The notes below the pieces were generated by a model. The model had not been told where the DNA came from, ran no database searches, and was given only the letters and a program-made list of their open reading frames with translations. A program made the translations under genes and the position numbers. Positions 42,383 to 50,660 of a DNA stretch of 64,000 bases are shown piece after piece (within the stretch, counting starts at the first letter, position 1; each line of letters starts with the position of its first letter). Source of the DNA: an uncultured Atopobiaceae bacterium (GTDB lineage Bacteria; Actinomycetota; Coriobacteriia; Coriobacteriales; Atopobiaceae); assembly GCA_944322145.1 (NCBI GenBank), contig CALUNW010000005.1:157334-221333 (forward strand). The letters are read 5' to 3'.

Positions 42383-42416
42383 GGGTCCTCCTCCGGGCGG
42401 TAGATCTGCTGAGTCG

Positions 42417-42491
42417 ACTATAGGCCGAGCGTCGGGCCGGGGGGCAAGGCTGACACAATCGGTCCCGCAACCGACACGATTTGCGTGTCGG
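42417..42491 (-). promoter_or_regulatory. Putative GH3 promoter and operator-like dyad
   Basis: On the minus strand TATAGT (complement of 42417-42422) lies about 35 bases before the GH3 start, with TTGCCC 19 bases further upstream. Next to it CCGACAC (42471-42477) and GTGTCGG (42485-42491) form a dyad, and a related TGACACAATCGG lies between. A LacI- or similar repressor site is possible. Confidence 0.4.
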
Positions 42492-42563
42492 CACCGGCGA
42501 GGGGGGGCGGGTCTTCTCAATCTTTTCCTCGCCAGTGCCCCGATGCGATTGTTTCCAGTCGCA

Positions 42564-42649
42564 AAACTCCACACGTGGTTTTTGTATTTGTTGAAAAGTA
42601 AAGCAAGACGATAAACAATCTTGAAAGAGAAATACCACGTGTGGAGTTT
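42564..42649. repeat. Inverted repeat with 16-bp perfect arms
   Basis: AAACTCCACACGTGGT (42564-42579) and ACCACGTGTGGAGTTT (42634-42649) enclose an A/T-rich 54-base loop. It lies between the GH3 promoter and the truncated sensor-kinase gene, and no gene is supported in it. Confidence 0.85.
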
Positions 42650-42667
42650 GACGACACAAAGATGGCA

Positions 42668-42925
42668 CTACGGCGTCGGGATGATGGCGTTCACGTGGAA
42701 GCGGCCGTCCTCGGCGAGCGTGGCGAGCGTGGCGAGCGTGCCGCCGTAGCGCTCCACGGTGAGCTGCATGGAGCGCACGCCGAAGCCGTGGTTCGCGCTG
42801 TCGCCCTTGGACGTCACGGGCAGGCCGTCGCGCATTGTGACCTCGCCGGCAAAGGGGTTCTCCACGTGAATCGAGACCACGCCCGCCACCTGGCGCACCA
42901 CGAGCGAGAGACCGGCGCGCCGATC
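42668..42925 (-). pseudogene. C-terminal remnant of a GHKL sensor histidine kinase
   Basis: On the minus strand about 85 codons read RQVAGVVSIHVENPFAG, then MRDGLPVTSKGDSANHGFGV and RSMQLTVERYGGTL, ending at the stop 42668. This is the last part of a GHKL ATPase domain of the type found in LytTR-linked sensor kinases (ENP for the N-box side, GHGFGVRS for the G-box). Everything upstream of residue ~85 from the end is missing: at about 42920 the homology stops and the opposite strand becomes a GH3 gene. The remnant contains a short GERGERG-type slippage (three GGCGAGCGT repeats at 42713-42739). Confidence 0.8.
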
Positions 42926-44335
42926 GCCAACCAGTTCGACGATGCCGCAGGGGAGCTCACCTACCTCACGCGCGCCGACTGGGAGGGCACCTTCCCCACG
43001 CATGACGGAACGCCGCTCGAGGGCGTCGTCTCCACCTGGGGCAACGAGATCAACGGTGAGATTGACGGCGCGCCTGCGTCGCTGCTCTACGTGAAGGAGG
43101 CCTCGCCTGAGCTGCTCGAGCAGCTCGCCGCCTATGACTCCGGCAACCCCGTGGATCCCTCCACGATCACCGACGAGCCCGTCTACGGTGCGGACAACGG
43201 CCTCGAGCTCATCGACCTGCGCGGCAAGGACTATGACGACCCGATGTGGGACGACCTGCTCGACCAGCTCACCGAGGAGGACTACTACATCAGCATTGGC
43301 ATGGGCGGCTACGGCACCGCTGCGCTCGAGAGCGTGAACAAGCCGTTCAACCTCGACGCCGACACGGCGCAGGGCCTCATCTACGGCGGCACGGGCATGA
43401 TGTTCTGCACGCCCGTCACCGTGACGCAGACCTGGAACAAGGAGATCTACGAGGACTACGGCGAGATAATCGGCAACGAGGCCCTTCTCGGTGGCGCCAA
43501 CGGCTGGTACGCCCCCTCGATGAACATCCACCGCACGCCCTTCACCGGCCGCAACGGCGAGTACTACTCCGAGGACGGATTCCTCTCCGGCACGATCGGG
43601 TCTCTCGAGGTGCGCGGCGCTGCCTCCAAGGGCGTCTACTGCACGATCAAGCACTTCGCCATTAACGACCAGGAAGACCACCGTGGCGACACCACCGGCC
43701 AGATGAGTCTTGCCACCCGGGCAAACGAGCAGTCGATCCGCGAGATCTACCTCGAGCCCTTTGAGACGTGCATGAAGGTCGACGACGTGGAGATCAGCTA
43801 TCTCGAGGGCGACGGCGACGGCACCTACGCCAACGCCACGACCGAGGTTCCGGCGAGCCTGGGCCTCATGACCGCGTTCAATCGCGTTGGTGCCACGTGG
43901 ACGGGCGGCAGCTATGCGCTACTCACCGGCGTCGCCCGCAACGAGTGGGGCTTTGACGGCTGGGTCGTCACCGACAGCGCCGGCAGCGCGGGAGAGTGGA
44001 TGGACTGCTATCAGATGATCGAGGCCGGTGGCGTGTCCAAGCTGGCTCAGGCCGAGAACCTCGTGAAGTGGGATGACTACGACCCCTATGACCCGGCCAC
44101 CTACCACTACGGCCGTGAGGCGATGCACCGCCTGCTCTACGCCACGGCAAACTCCAACGCCATGCAGGGCGTCATGCACGGCAGCGTCTACAAGCCGGGC
44201 ATTCAGAAGATCGACCAGATCAGGATTGCCCTGGGCGTCGTGAGCGTGGTCGGCCTTGGCCTCATCGGCTTCACCGGCTGGCGCAACCACGTCAAGCGCA
44301 AGGCCGAGCGCGCGGAGGCAGCTGCCGAAGAGTAG
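42926..44335 (+). pseudogene. 5'-truncated GH3 glycosidase of permuted type with membrane anchor
   Basis: From about 42930 the plus strand reads IANQFDDAAGELTYLTRADW, then a GH3 barrel: YYISIGMGGYGTAALESVN, NIHRTPFTGRNGEYYSEDGF, TIKHFAINDQEDHR, LMTAFNRVG and GFDGWVVTDSAG with the nucleophile Asp. It ends in one membrane helix (IALGVVSVVGLGLIGFTGW) and a charged tail. The barrel lies at the C-terminus, which indicates a permuted GH3 whose other domain should come first; that part, the signal sequence and promoter are gone. The open frame continues upstream only through the antisense of the kinase remnant, so no proper start exists. A good terminator follows. Confidence 0.82.
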
Positions 44336-44361
44336 ACCTTGAGGCACCCTTCCTAACCTGG

Positions 44362-44397
44362 AGCGCCGGCCCGCAGTTGCGGACCGGCGCTTTCTTT
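44362..44397 (+). terminator. Intrinsic terminator of the truncated GH3 gene
   Basis: AGCGCCGG-CCGCA pairs with TGCGG-CCGGCGC over a short loop and is followed by TTTCTTT. It is 27 bases after the GH3 stop and precedes the convergent DedA gene. Confidence 0.85.
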
Positions 44398-44433
44398 CCG
44401 GGCCTGAGGTTGTGGGGCGGCTTAGAGCTGGCC

Positions 44434-45078
44434 TTACGCGTCCTTCTCGCCCTTGCCCTCGCGCAGGGCCGGAATGATGCGCTTGACCACCCAGAAGATG
44501 ACCGCGACCACGACAACGGCGATGATAACGTACTTGACCACGTCGGAGACCCATTCGGCCTGCTCGGTGACCGTCTCCCACGCGCTGCCGGCGGCGGCGC
44601 CGAGCGAGCAGAGGATGGAGTTCCACACCGCGGAGCCCAGAAGCGTGTAGAGCGAGAACTTGAGGACGTTCATCTTGGCGGTGCCGGCGGGGATGGAGAT
44701 GAGGCTGCGCACCACGGGGATGCAGCGGCAGATGAGCACCGTGACCTGGCCCTTGCGGTCGAACCAGTCCACCGCGCTCGAGATGTCCTCGGGCTTGAAG
44801 CCCAGCAGGCGCATCGGGCGCGTGCCAAAGAAGGTCATGAGGCGCTCGCGCGAGAGGATGCGGCCGATGCCGTAGAGGATGTAGGCGCCGGTGATCGAGC
44901 CCACGGTGGCGGCGATGATCACGCCGGGGAGCGTGAGGTCGGTCGTGGTGGTGAAGAAGCCCGAGAGCGGCAGGATGAGCTCGCTCGGGATGGGCGGGAA
45001 GATGTTCTCGAAGAAGATGAGGAACCACACGCCGAAGTAGCCGAACTGGCTGATGAGGTTGGTGAACAGGTCCTCCAT
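44434..45078 (-). CDS. DedA family membrane protein
   Basis: A 214-residue member of the DedA/VTT superfamily, some of whose members flip undecaprenyl phosphate or phospholipids. Features: EDLFTNLISQFGYFGVWFL at the N-terminus, the re-entrant FFENIFPPIPSELILPLSGF, GxxxGxxxxYxxGRxxS-like AATVGSITGAYILYGIGRIL, and the conserved CRCIPVVRSLISIPAGTAKM, with essential arginines. It has about five membrane segments and ends KRIIPALREGKGEKDA. ATG at 45078 follows AGGAAAAGGAGTCCC; eight upstream in-frame codons are discarded. Confidence 0.93.
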   Translation of the reverse strand: MEDLFTNLISQFGYFGVWFLIFFENIFPPIPSELILPLSGFFTTTTDLTLPGVIIAATVGSITGAYILYGIGRILSRERLMTFFGTRPMRLLGFKPEDISSAVDWFDRKGQVTVLICRCIPVVRSLISIPAGTAKMNVLKFSLYTLLGSAVWNSILCSLGAAAGSAWETVTEQAEWVSDVVKYVIIAVVVVAVIFWVVKRIIPALREGKGEKDA

Positions 45079-45175
45079 GGGACTCCTTTTCCTGGGCGAC
45101 ACAGCGTTCCCATTATCGCAGGGCGCGCGCAGGGAGGGGGAAAATCAAGGTATGCACAGAAGTGCGGGTTGCTGC

Positions 45176-45320
45176 GCGGGCCGGTTGCGGGTTACGGGCT
45201 TGTTCCGGACGGTTTGGGCCCTTGAAAGTGACCACAGCCTGCCCGCAATACGTCGGGCGAGAATAACGGGCCGGCTCCGGACGGTTTGGCCCCGTGAAAG
45301 TGACCGCAACCGGCCCGCTA
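45176..45320. repeat. Compound repeat, GGGCCGG family
   Basis: GCGGGCCGGTTGCGG at the left is complemented by CCGCAACCGGCCCGC at the right end. Inside are two direct copies of a unit of about 48 bases containing CCGGACGGTTTGG and TGAAAGTGACC (about 45208-45247 and 45279-45320). It lies between the DedA gene's 5' end and the 3' end of the dehydrogenase gene. The same half-element occurs at 5345-5395. Confidence 0.85.
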
Positions 45321-45331
45321 TAGGTAACGTG

Positions 45332-46567
45332 CTACAGGCAGGACTCGTAGATCGCGCGGGCGTCATCCATCGTGAGGGGCTGGAGGTCGCCGAACCGGGT
45401 GCCCTTGTTCTGCGCGAGCGTGTCCAGCAGCGCGGGGATGTCCTCGGTCGTGACGCCAAGCTCGCCGAGGGTGCGCGGCATCCCCATCGAGACGAAGAAG
45501 TCCTGCAGCTCGTCGATCGTGGCGGTCACGGCGTCGGCGACGGCCTCCTCGGGAGTGATGTCCACGCCGTCGGCCTCGGCATCCACCGGCTCGATGCCAA
45601 AGACGGAGCGCCCGAAGGAGAGGAAGCGCTCGGGGGCGGAGCGCCACACGTAGCGCATCCAGGCGGGGAAGATCACGGCGAGCCCGGCGCCGTGCGTGAT
45701 CTGGGTGTGGTGCGCGGAGAGCTCGTGCTCGAGCCCGTGGCACTCCCAGCCGCCCGCGCGCCCGCCCGGCGCGGCGTTGCGCCCGAGGCCGGCGATGTCG
45801 TTGTGCGCGAGGGTGCTCGCCCACATGATGTTTGCCTGGGCGTCGTAGTCCGTGGGGTCGGCGAGCGCGCGCGGGGCCTCGTCGACGAGCGCACGGATGA
45901 TGCCGCAGGCGATGTTGTCGGTCACAGGGACCGGGCCCACGCTCGAGAAGTAGCGCTCCATGATGTGGGCGATCATGTCCGTGACGCCGGCGGCGATCTG
46001 GTACGCCGGGAGGGTGAAGGCGAGCTCGGGGTCCATGAAGGCGATGACCGGGCGGTGCAGCTCGCTCGAGAGGCCGCGCTTGAGGAGCAGCTCGTCGTTG
46101 GAGATGACGCAGCTCGCCGAGGACTCCGAGCCCGCAGCGGGAATGGTGAGCACGCATGCCACCGGCAGCTTGCCCTCGGCGACGGGCTGTGCCTTCTTGG
46201 CGAAGAGGTCCCACACGTCGCCCGCGTAGGGGACGCCCACGGCGATGGCCTTTGCGGTGTCGATGACCGACCCGCCGCCAACGGCGAGCACGAGGTCGGC
46301 GCCGCAGCCGCGCGCGAGCTCGACGCCCTCTCGCACGAGCCCGACCTCGGGGTTGGGGCGCACGCCGGAGAGCTCGGTGTGGGCGATGCCCGCGGCGTCG
46401 AGGGCGGAGAGCACGCGGCCGAGCGTGCCGGTGCGGACGGCAGACCCCTGGCCGTAGACCACGAGCGCGTGGCGGTATCCCGCGGCCGCGAGCTCGGCGC
46501 CCACGCGGTCGGTCACGCCGCGCCCGAAGACGAAGCGGGTGGGAAGGTGGAAGGTGAAGTCGTTCAT
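45332..46567 (-). CDS. Iron-containing alcohol dehydrogenase, BDH/YqhD-type
   Basis: A 411-residue group III alcohol dehydrogenase, probably reducing aldehydes with NAD(P)H at the end of fermentation. It starts MNDFTFHLPTRFVFGRG. The nucleotide-binding domain has VGGGSVIDTAKAIA (about 97-110). Metal ligands are in GVTDMIAHIMERYF (Asp and His near 203-207), GLEHELSAHHTQITHG (two His near 280-290). The IPAAGSESSASCVIS segment is typical of the butanol dehydrogenase/YqhD branch. ATG follows GAAAGGACCCGC. It stands alone. Confidence 0.92.
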   Translation of the reverse strand: MNDFTFHLPTRFVFGRGVTDRVGAELAAAGYRHALVVYGQGSAVRTGTLGRVLSALDAAGIAHTELSGVRPNPEVGLVREGVELARGCGADLVLAVGGGSVIDTAKAIAVGVPYAGDVWDLFAKKAQPVAEGKLPVACVLTIPAAGSESSASCVISNDELLLKRGLSSELHRPVIAFMDPELAFTLPAYQIAAGVTDMIAHIMERYFSSVGPVPVTDNIACGIIRALVDEAPRALADPTDYDAQANIMWASTLAHNDIAGLGRNAAPGGRAGGWECHGLEHELSAHHTQITHGAGLAVIFPAWMRYVWRSAPERFLSFGRSVFGIEPVDAEADGVDITPEEAVADAVTATIDELQDFFVSMGMPRTLGELGVTTEDIPALLDTLAQNKGTRFGDLQPLTMDDARAIYESCL

Positions 46568-46670
46568 GCGGGTCCTTTCGACGGATGCCGAGAAGAGCTT
46601 ACCGCGTCGGAGACCCGCGGGCGCCCCTCTTTCCTTAGCGCGCGGCCGAGCTGCTCGCGCCAAACGGAGG

Positions 46671-46702
46671 CGGCCCCGGCATCGGGGGGATGCCGGGGCC
46701 GC
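46671..46702. terminator. G/C hairpin at the 3' end of the amino-sugar operon
   Basis: CGGCCCCGGCAT pairs with ATGCCGGGGCCG around a G-rich loop, 27 bases beyond the murQ stop on the minus strand. There is no T tract. Confidence 0.55.
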
Positions 46703-46728
46703 GGGTCGCCGCGCGCGGGGGAGACGCG

Positions 46729-47640
46729 CTAACGGCCGTGGGATCGCCTGACGGCGGAGATGCTTCCGTTGCACGCGGAGAGCGCGGCACGGCATTCGTC
46801 CGGCCCCTCATCGAGAAGGACCATGCAGATCGCCACCTTCACGTCGCGCCCGCTCTTCTCGAGCACTTCCGCCGCCTGCTCAGGCGTGCAGCCGCTCGCC
46901 TGAGCGACGATGCGGCGGGCGCGGGCGACGAGCTTCTCGTTGGTAGGGCGCACGTCCACCATGAGGTTTCCGTAGACCTTTCCGAGCTTGACCATGGTCT
47001 CGGTCGAGACCATGTTGAGGATCATCTTCTGGGCGGTCCCGGCCTTCATGCGGGTCGAGCCGCAGATCGCCTCGGGCCCTGTGACGCACTCGATCGGCAG
47101 ATCCACATGTGCGGAGAGCTCCGCGGGTGCCACACAGGATATCGACCCGGTGAGGGCGCCGAGTGCGCGGGCTCGGTCCAGGGCGCCGATTACGTAGGGC
47201 GTGCGCCCGCTCGCGGCGATGCCCACGACCGCGTCCTTCTCGCCGATCGCAAGATCGTCCATCGCCTGGGAGCCCAGCTCGGTGCGGTCTTCGGTCCCCT
47301 CGTCGGCTTTCCAGAAGGCGTCGATGCCTCCGGCGAGGACGCCCTGGACCGTCTCGTGGTCCACGCCGTAGGTGGGCGGGCACTCGCTCGCATCGAGGAT
47401 GCCCAGGCGGCCCGACGTCCCGGCGCCCACGTAGACGAGCCTTCCCCCGCGGCGCAGCCGCTCGGTCACGGCATCGACGAGCGCGGCGACCTGGGGCAAT
47501 GCTCGGGAGACCGCCTCGGCGACCCCGCGGTCCTGCTCGTTGATGGCGCGCAGGGCCTCGAGGGTGCCCATCTCGTCGATGTGGGCGCATGCGGGGTTCA
47601 CCTGCTCGGTAGGGAGCGCGGAGAGGTCGACCGTGCTCAT
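46729..47640 (-). CDS. murQ: N-acetylmuramic acid 6-phosphate etherase
   Basis: Splits MurNAc 6-phosphate into GlcNAc 6-phosphate and D-lactate, a step in reuse of cell-wall sugars. The 303-residue protein has a SIS fold with VYVGAGTSGRLGILDASECP (residues about 69-88), PPTYGVDHE, GIAASGRTPYVIGAL, and the helical region MKAGTAQKMILNMVSTETM, with the C-terminal KVAICMVLLDEGPDECRAAL. ATG follows AGAAAGGAGCGGGCG and overlaps the nanE stop by four bases. It is the last gene of an operon with nanE and a mannose-type PTS. Confidence 0.96.
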   Translation of the reverse strand: MSTVDLSALPTEQVNPACAHIDEMGTLEALRAINEQDRGVAEAVSRALPQVAALVDAVTERLRRGGRLVYVGAGTSGRLGILDASECPPTYGVDHETVQGVLAGGIDAFWKADEGTEDRTELGSQAMDDLAIGEKDAVVGIAASGRTPYVIGALDRARALGALTGSISCVAPAELSAHVDLPIECVTGPEAICGSTRMKAGTAQKMILNMVSTETMVKLGKVYGNLMVDVRPTNEKLVARARRIVAQASGCTPEQAAEVLEKSGRDVKVAICMVLLDEGPDECRAALSACNGSISAVRRSHGR

Positions 47641-48344
47641 CGCCCGCTCCTTTCTGACAGCGCCTCGACGTAGCGGCTCGTGATGACCTCGGGTCGGGTG
47701 ATGGAGGTCCCCACCACGACTGCGAGCGCTCCCGCGTCGAGCATGTCGACGGCGTCCTGCTCGCAGCGCACCTTGCCCTCCGCGATGACGGGCGTGTCCG
47801 TGATCTGGCATATCTGTCGAACCAGGCTCTTTGCCGCACCGGTCGTCCCGGCGCTCTGCTCAGTGTAGCCCGCGAGGGTGGTGGAGATCAGGTCAAAGCC
47901 CAGCGGGAGCACGGCGCGCGCCTCGTCGAGCGTGGAGATCTCTCCCATGACGAGGACGTCGGGATAGCTCTCCCTGATCTTGGCGAGGATGTCCTCCACC
48001 CGCTCGCCCCCGGGGCGCGGGCGCGGGGTGGCGTCAAGGGCGAGGATCTCGACGCCTACCTCCAGAATCTCTCGCGCAGACTCCCACGTGGGGGTGATGT
48101 AGACGTTGTAGTCGTCGGAGAACTGCTTGTTGATGCCGATGATGGGGAGGTCGACGCGCTCCTTGATGGCGGCGATGTTGTCCGCTCCCGTGGCGCGGAT
48201 CCCCGCTGCCCCGCCCTCGTATGCCGCTTGTGCGAACGCCGCCATGATCTGGGTGCCGTACATGGGCCATCCGACGCGCGCCTGGCAGGAGACGATGAGC
48301 TTGCCGCGAAGCTGATCGAGAAGTGCGCTGTTTCTGCTTTCCAT
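47637..48344 (-). CDS. nanE: N-acetylmannosamine-6-phosphate 2-epimerase
   Basis: Converts ManNAc 6-phosphate to GlcNAc 6-phosphate. A 235-residue TIM-barrel protein with LIVSCQARVGWPMYGTQIM at the start, GIRATGADNIAAIK, LPIIGINKQF, LALDATPRPRPGG, VMGEISTLDEA, ISTTLAGYTEQS and a C-terminal AVVVGTSITRPEVIT phosphate-binding loop. Its ATG shares one base with the stop of the PTS gene, and it overlaps murQ by four bases. With MurQ, both enzymes feed GlcNAc 6-phosphate; no nanA or nanK is in view, so the PTS substrate may be ManNAc or MurNAc. Confidence 0.95.
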   Translation of the reverse strand: MESRNSALLDQLRGKLIVSCQARVGWPMYGTQIMAAFAQAAYEGGAAGIRATGADNIAAIKERVDLPIIGINKQFSDDYNVYITPTWESAREILEVGVEILALDATPRPRPGGERVEDILAKIRESYPDVLVMGEISTLDEARAVLPLGFDLISTTLAGYTEQSAGTTGAAKSLVRQICQITDTPVIAEGKVRCEQDAVDMLDAGALAVVVGTSITRPEVITSRYVEALSERSGR

Positions 48345-49948
48345 CAGAAGAGTCCAATCGCCTTGCCGAGGATGCCGAGTGCGAAGCTGAGTATGATGCA
48401 GGCGTACATGCCCTTCTCGCTCTTGCGGAGGATGCCGTAGAAGCCGAGGACGAGCAGCAGCGGCAGCAGGCTTGGGACGAGGGAGTCGAGCACGCTCTGG
48501 AGGCCGATCTCGGCGCCGCCGATGTTCCAGACGGAGGCGATGCTCAGCTTGACGAAGCCGACGATCATGGCTCCCACGACCATCATGCCCACGATCGTGG
48601 CCGCCTCGACGAAGCGCCTGATGAGGTCGGAGCTCTGCATCCTCGCGACGAGCCTGGTGCCCCACTCGTAGCCGTACTTCACGAAGAGCCAACGGGAGAC
48701 GACGTTGAGAGCGACGTTGGGAACGATGAAGATGATGGGGGCGACGGGGTTGCCCTCGAGGGCGAGGGAGGCCGCGACGGCCGCGAAGATGGTCATGAAC
48801 GTCGCCTTGAAGACCGAGTCGCCGATGCTCGAGAGCGGTCCCATGAGGGCGGTCTTGGTGGAGGAGATAGCCTCCGCCGTGACGTCCTTTCCGAGGGCCT
48901 TCTGCTCCTCGAGGGCGAGCGTCACGCCAAGCACCGCGTTGCCGGTGTAGGGGTGGCAGTTGAAGAACTCGTTGGCGCGCTGCATGGCTGCCTTGAAGTC
49001 CTCGGGCTCGGGGTAGAGCTTGCGCAGGGCCGGAATCATCGCGTAGCAGAAGCCCAGGGAGCAGTACCGCTCGTAGTTGATGGTCGTCATGATGAAGAAG
49101 GAGCGCAGGAACGTCTTGACCAGCTCGGACTTGGAGAGGATATGCTCCGCCTGCGCGGCCTGTCCCGTCTCGAGGGCGAGGTCCTCGTCGTCGCCGAAGT
49201 CATCGTCAAACTCGTCCTGGGCTCGCTGCGACATCTTCTGCATCGCAAAGACGAGGGCGACGGCGACGATGGAGACGGCGAGCACGGATAGCCCCATGTA
49301 GACGGCTGCCACAAATCCGATGGCGAAGAACGGCCAGTAGGTCTTGAAGTCCATCATCTTGAGCAGCATCGCCATGCCGACGGCGGGCAGGATGCCGGAG
49401 GCGACGGAGAGGCCGTCGGTGAGCACGCCGGGCATTGCCTCGACGAGGTTGTTGACGAAGTCGCTGCCCAGGTAGATGGCAAGGAACGAGGAGATGAAGA
49501 AGATCGAGAAGAACACGAGGAGGCCGCAGAGGTGAATCCTCTCGACCGCTCGGTAGTTGCCGGACTGTACGTGCTTGTCGGCGGCGTGGATGAGGATGAT
49601 GTTGACGTTCCACGCGAGCATGATGAGCAGCTGGGCGAGGGCGCCGATGGGCAGGGCAAGCGCGATGCCGACCTCGGAGTTGCCGCCGCTCGTGATGGCG
49701 AAGACCGTCGAGATGATGCCCGCGATCTGGGCGTTGGGGGGCACCGAGCCGCCGATGGGCAGCACGCCCATGTACATGAGCTCGACGGTGCCGCCCACGA
49801 TGAGGCCCGTGTTGAGGTCGCCCATGATGAGGCCCACGAGCGGGCCGGCGAAGATGGGCCTTGAGATCATCCAGTATCCGTAGCCGTAGTTCTCGAGGAT
49901 GAGCAAGCCGATAAAGACGCTCAGCCCCAATGCCGGTAGCAGTTCCAT
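48344..49948 (-). CDS. PTS mannose-family IIC-IID fusion
   Basis: A 534-residue membrane protein combining two PTS components normally on separate genes. Residues about 1-240 are IIC (ISRPIFAGPLVGLIMGDLNT, LMYMGV, SVPPNAQIAGIISTVFAIT, several helices). An acidic linker (DEFDDDFGDDEDLALETG) leads to IID from about 270 (LSKSELVKTFLRSFFIMTTI, NYERYCSLGFCYAMIPALRK, FNCHPYTGNAVLGVTLALEE, SSIGDSVFKATFMTIFAAV) to the end. The frame is open through the linker with no stop or internal start signals, so this is a genuine fusion. ATG follows GAGGGAGAGTC. IIB is just upstream; IIA is not in the operon. Confidence 0.93.
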   Translation of the reverse strand: MELLPALGLSVFIGLLILENYGYGYWMISRPIFAGPLVGLIMGDLNTGLIVGGTVELMYMGVLPIGGSVPPNAQIAGIISTVFAITSGGNSEVGIALALPIGALAQLLIMLAWNVNIILIHAADKHVQSGNYRAVERIHLCGLLVFFSIFFISSFLAIYLGSDFVNNLVEAMPGVLTDGLSVASGILPAVGMAMLLKMMDFKTYWPFFAIGFVAAVYMGLSVLAVSIVAVALVFAMQKMSQRAQDEFDDDFGDDEDLALETGQAAQAEHILSKSELVKTFLRSFFIMTTINYERYCSLGFCYAMIPALRKLYPEPEDFKAAMQRANEFFNCHPYTGNAVLGVTLALEEQKALGKDVTAEAISSTKTALMGPLSSIGDSVFKATFMTIFAAVAASLALEGNPVAPIIFIVPNVALNVVSRWLFVKYGYEWGTRLVARMQSSDLIRRFVEAATIVGMMVVGAMIVGFVKLSIASVWNIGGAEIGLQSVLDSLVPSLLPLLLVLGFYGILRKSEKGMYACIILSFALGILGKAIGLF

Positions 49949-50003
49949 GACTCTCCCTCCAAATCGTTCGTGCGTGTCTTCCGGGGCGCGTGCCGCCTGC
50001 CGC

Positions 50004-50468
50004 CTACAAAAGGTCCATCAGGTTCTCCTCCGCGTCGCGCGGGTGGGTGCGAACCTCGAGCCTCACCCCCTTCTGTGCGAGGGCGCGGAAGGCCTGCTCC
50101 ATGTGCTCGTCCACGTAGACGGTGCGGGAGACCTGCCGACGGCCCTCCTGGAAGTAGAGGCCGCCTACGTTGATGCTGGGAATGTCCGCGCCAAGCTCGA
50201 TCAGGCGCAGGTAGGCGTCCGGGTGCTTGGCGACGACGAAGATCTTGCGGCGCGCATGCTTGGCGAGGAGCTCCGCGGCGCGCTTCTCGTCCGCGACAAA
50301 GCACTTGAGCCCTGCGGGGCAGGCCATCTTGAGCAGCGAGACCTGCATCGGGTCCTGCGCCGCCTGGGCGTCGACGGCCATGACCGCCTCGCTCTTGTAC
50401 GCCGTCGTCCACGCGTATGAGACCTGTCCGTGGATGAGTCGCTCGTCGATTCTGGCAATGGTGATCAT
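50004..50468 (-). CDS. PTS mannose-family IIB
   Basis: Cytosolic phosphocarrier of 154 residues. It starts MITIARIDERLIHGQVSYAW, with the phosphorylated His15 in the RIDxRLIHGQV signature. The rest (MACPAGLKCFVADEKRAAEL, IPSINVGGLYF, DEHMEQAFRALAQKGV) follows the family. ATG at 50468 follows TTGGGAGGATACCCG; 22 upstream in-frame codons are ignored. It is the first gene of the operon, 55 bases ahead of the IIC-IID gene, and lies behind the RpiR operator region. Confidence 0.93.
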   Translation of the reverse strand: MITIARIDERLIHGQVSYAWTTAYKSEAVMAVDAQAAQDPMQVSLLKMACPAGLKCFVADEKRAAELLAKHARRKIFVVAKHPDAYLRLIELGADIPSINVGGLYFQEGRRQVSRTVYVDEHMEQAFRALAQKGVRLEVRTHPRDAEENLMDLL

Positions 50469-50527
50469 CGGGTATCCTCCCAACGTCGCGGTCCGTCCCA
50501 ACGTCGTGCCCCTCACGATACGAAATA

Positions 50528-50657
50528 AAAACAACGTTTCTCAGTTCACGAGAAGAACAGAAACTTTGTTTCACATCCCGAGAGAAGCGATTCAGGGAAT
50601 CACGGAGTTTACCCTGTTAACAGGGACGAAAAGCAAGCTGAAAGAGGATAGTTTCAG
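50528..50657. promoter_or_regulatory. Operator-like dyads upstream of the amino-sugar PTS operon
   Basis: Three related dyads lie between the RpiR gene and the operon. GAAACTTTGTTTC (50560-50572) is a perfect dyad with a 3-base centre, AAAACAACGTTTC (50528-50540) is its near copy, and CTGAAA/TTTCAG (50638-50657) is a wider one. The region is A/T-rich. They are candidate binding sites for the adjacent RpiR-type protein. A GAGAAGAAC motif (50549-50558) lies between the first two. The -10 and -35 are not clear. Confidence 0.5.
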
Positions 50658-50660
50658 TTC

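Noticed and set aside
42641..42925. Plus-strand ATG at 42641 as a genuine GH3 start
   Set aside because: The first 95 codons are antisense to a recognisable histidine-kinase end and show no signal peptide or GH3 similarity.
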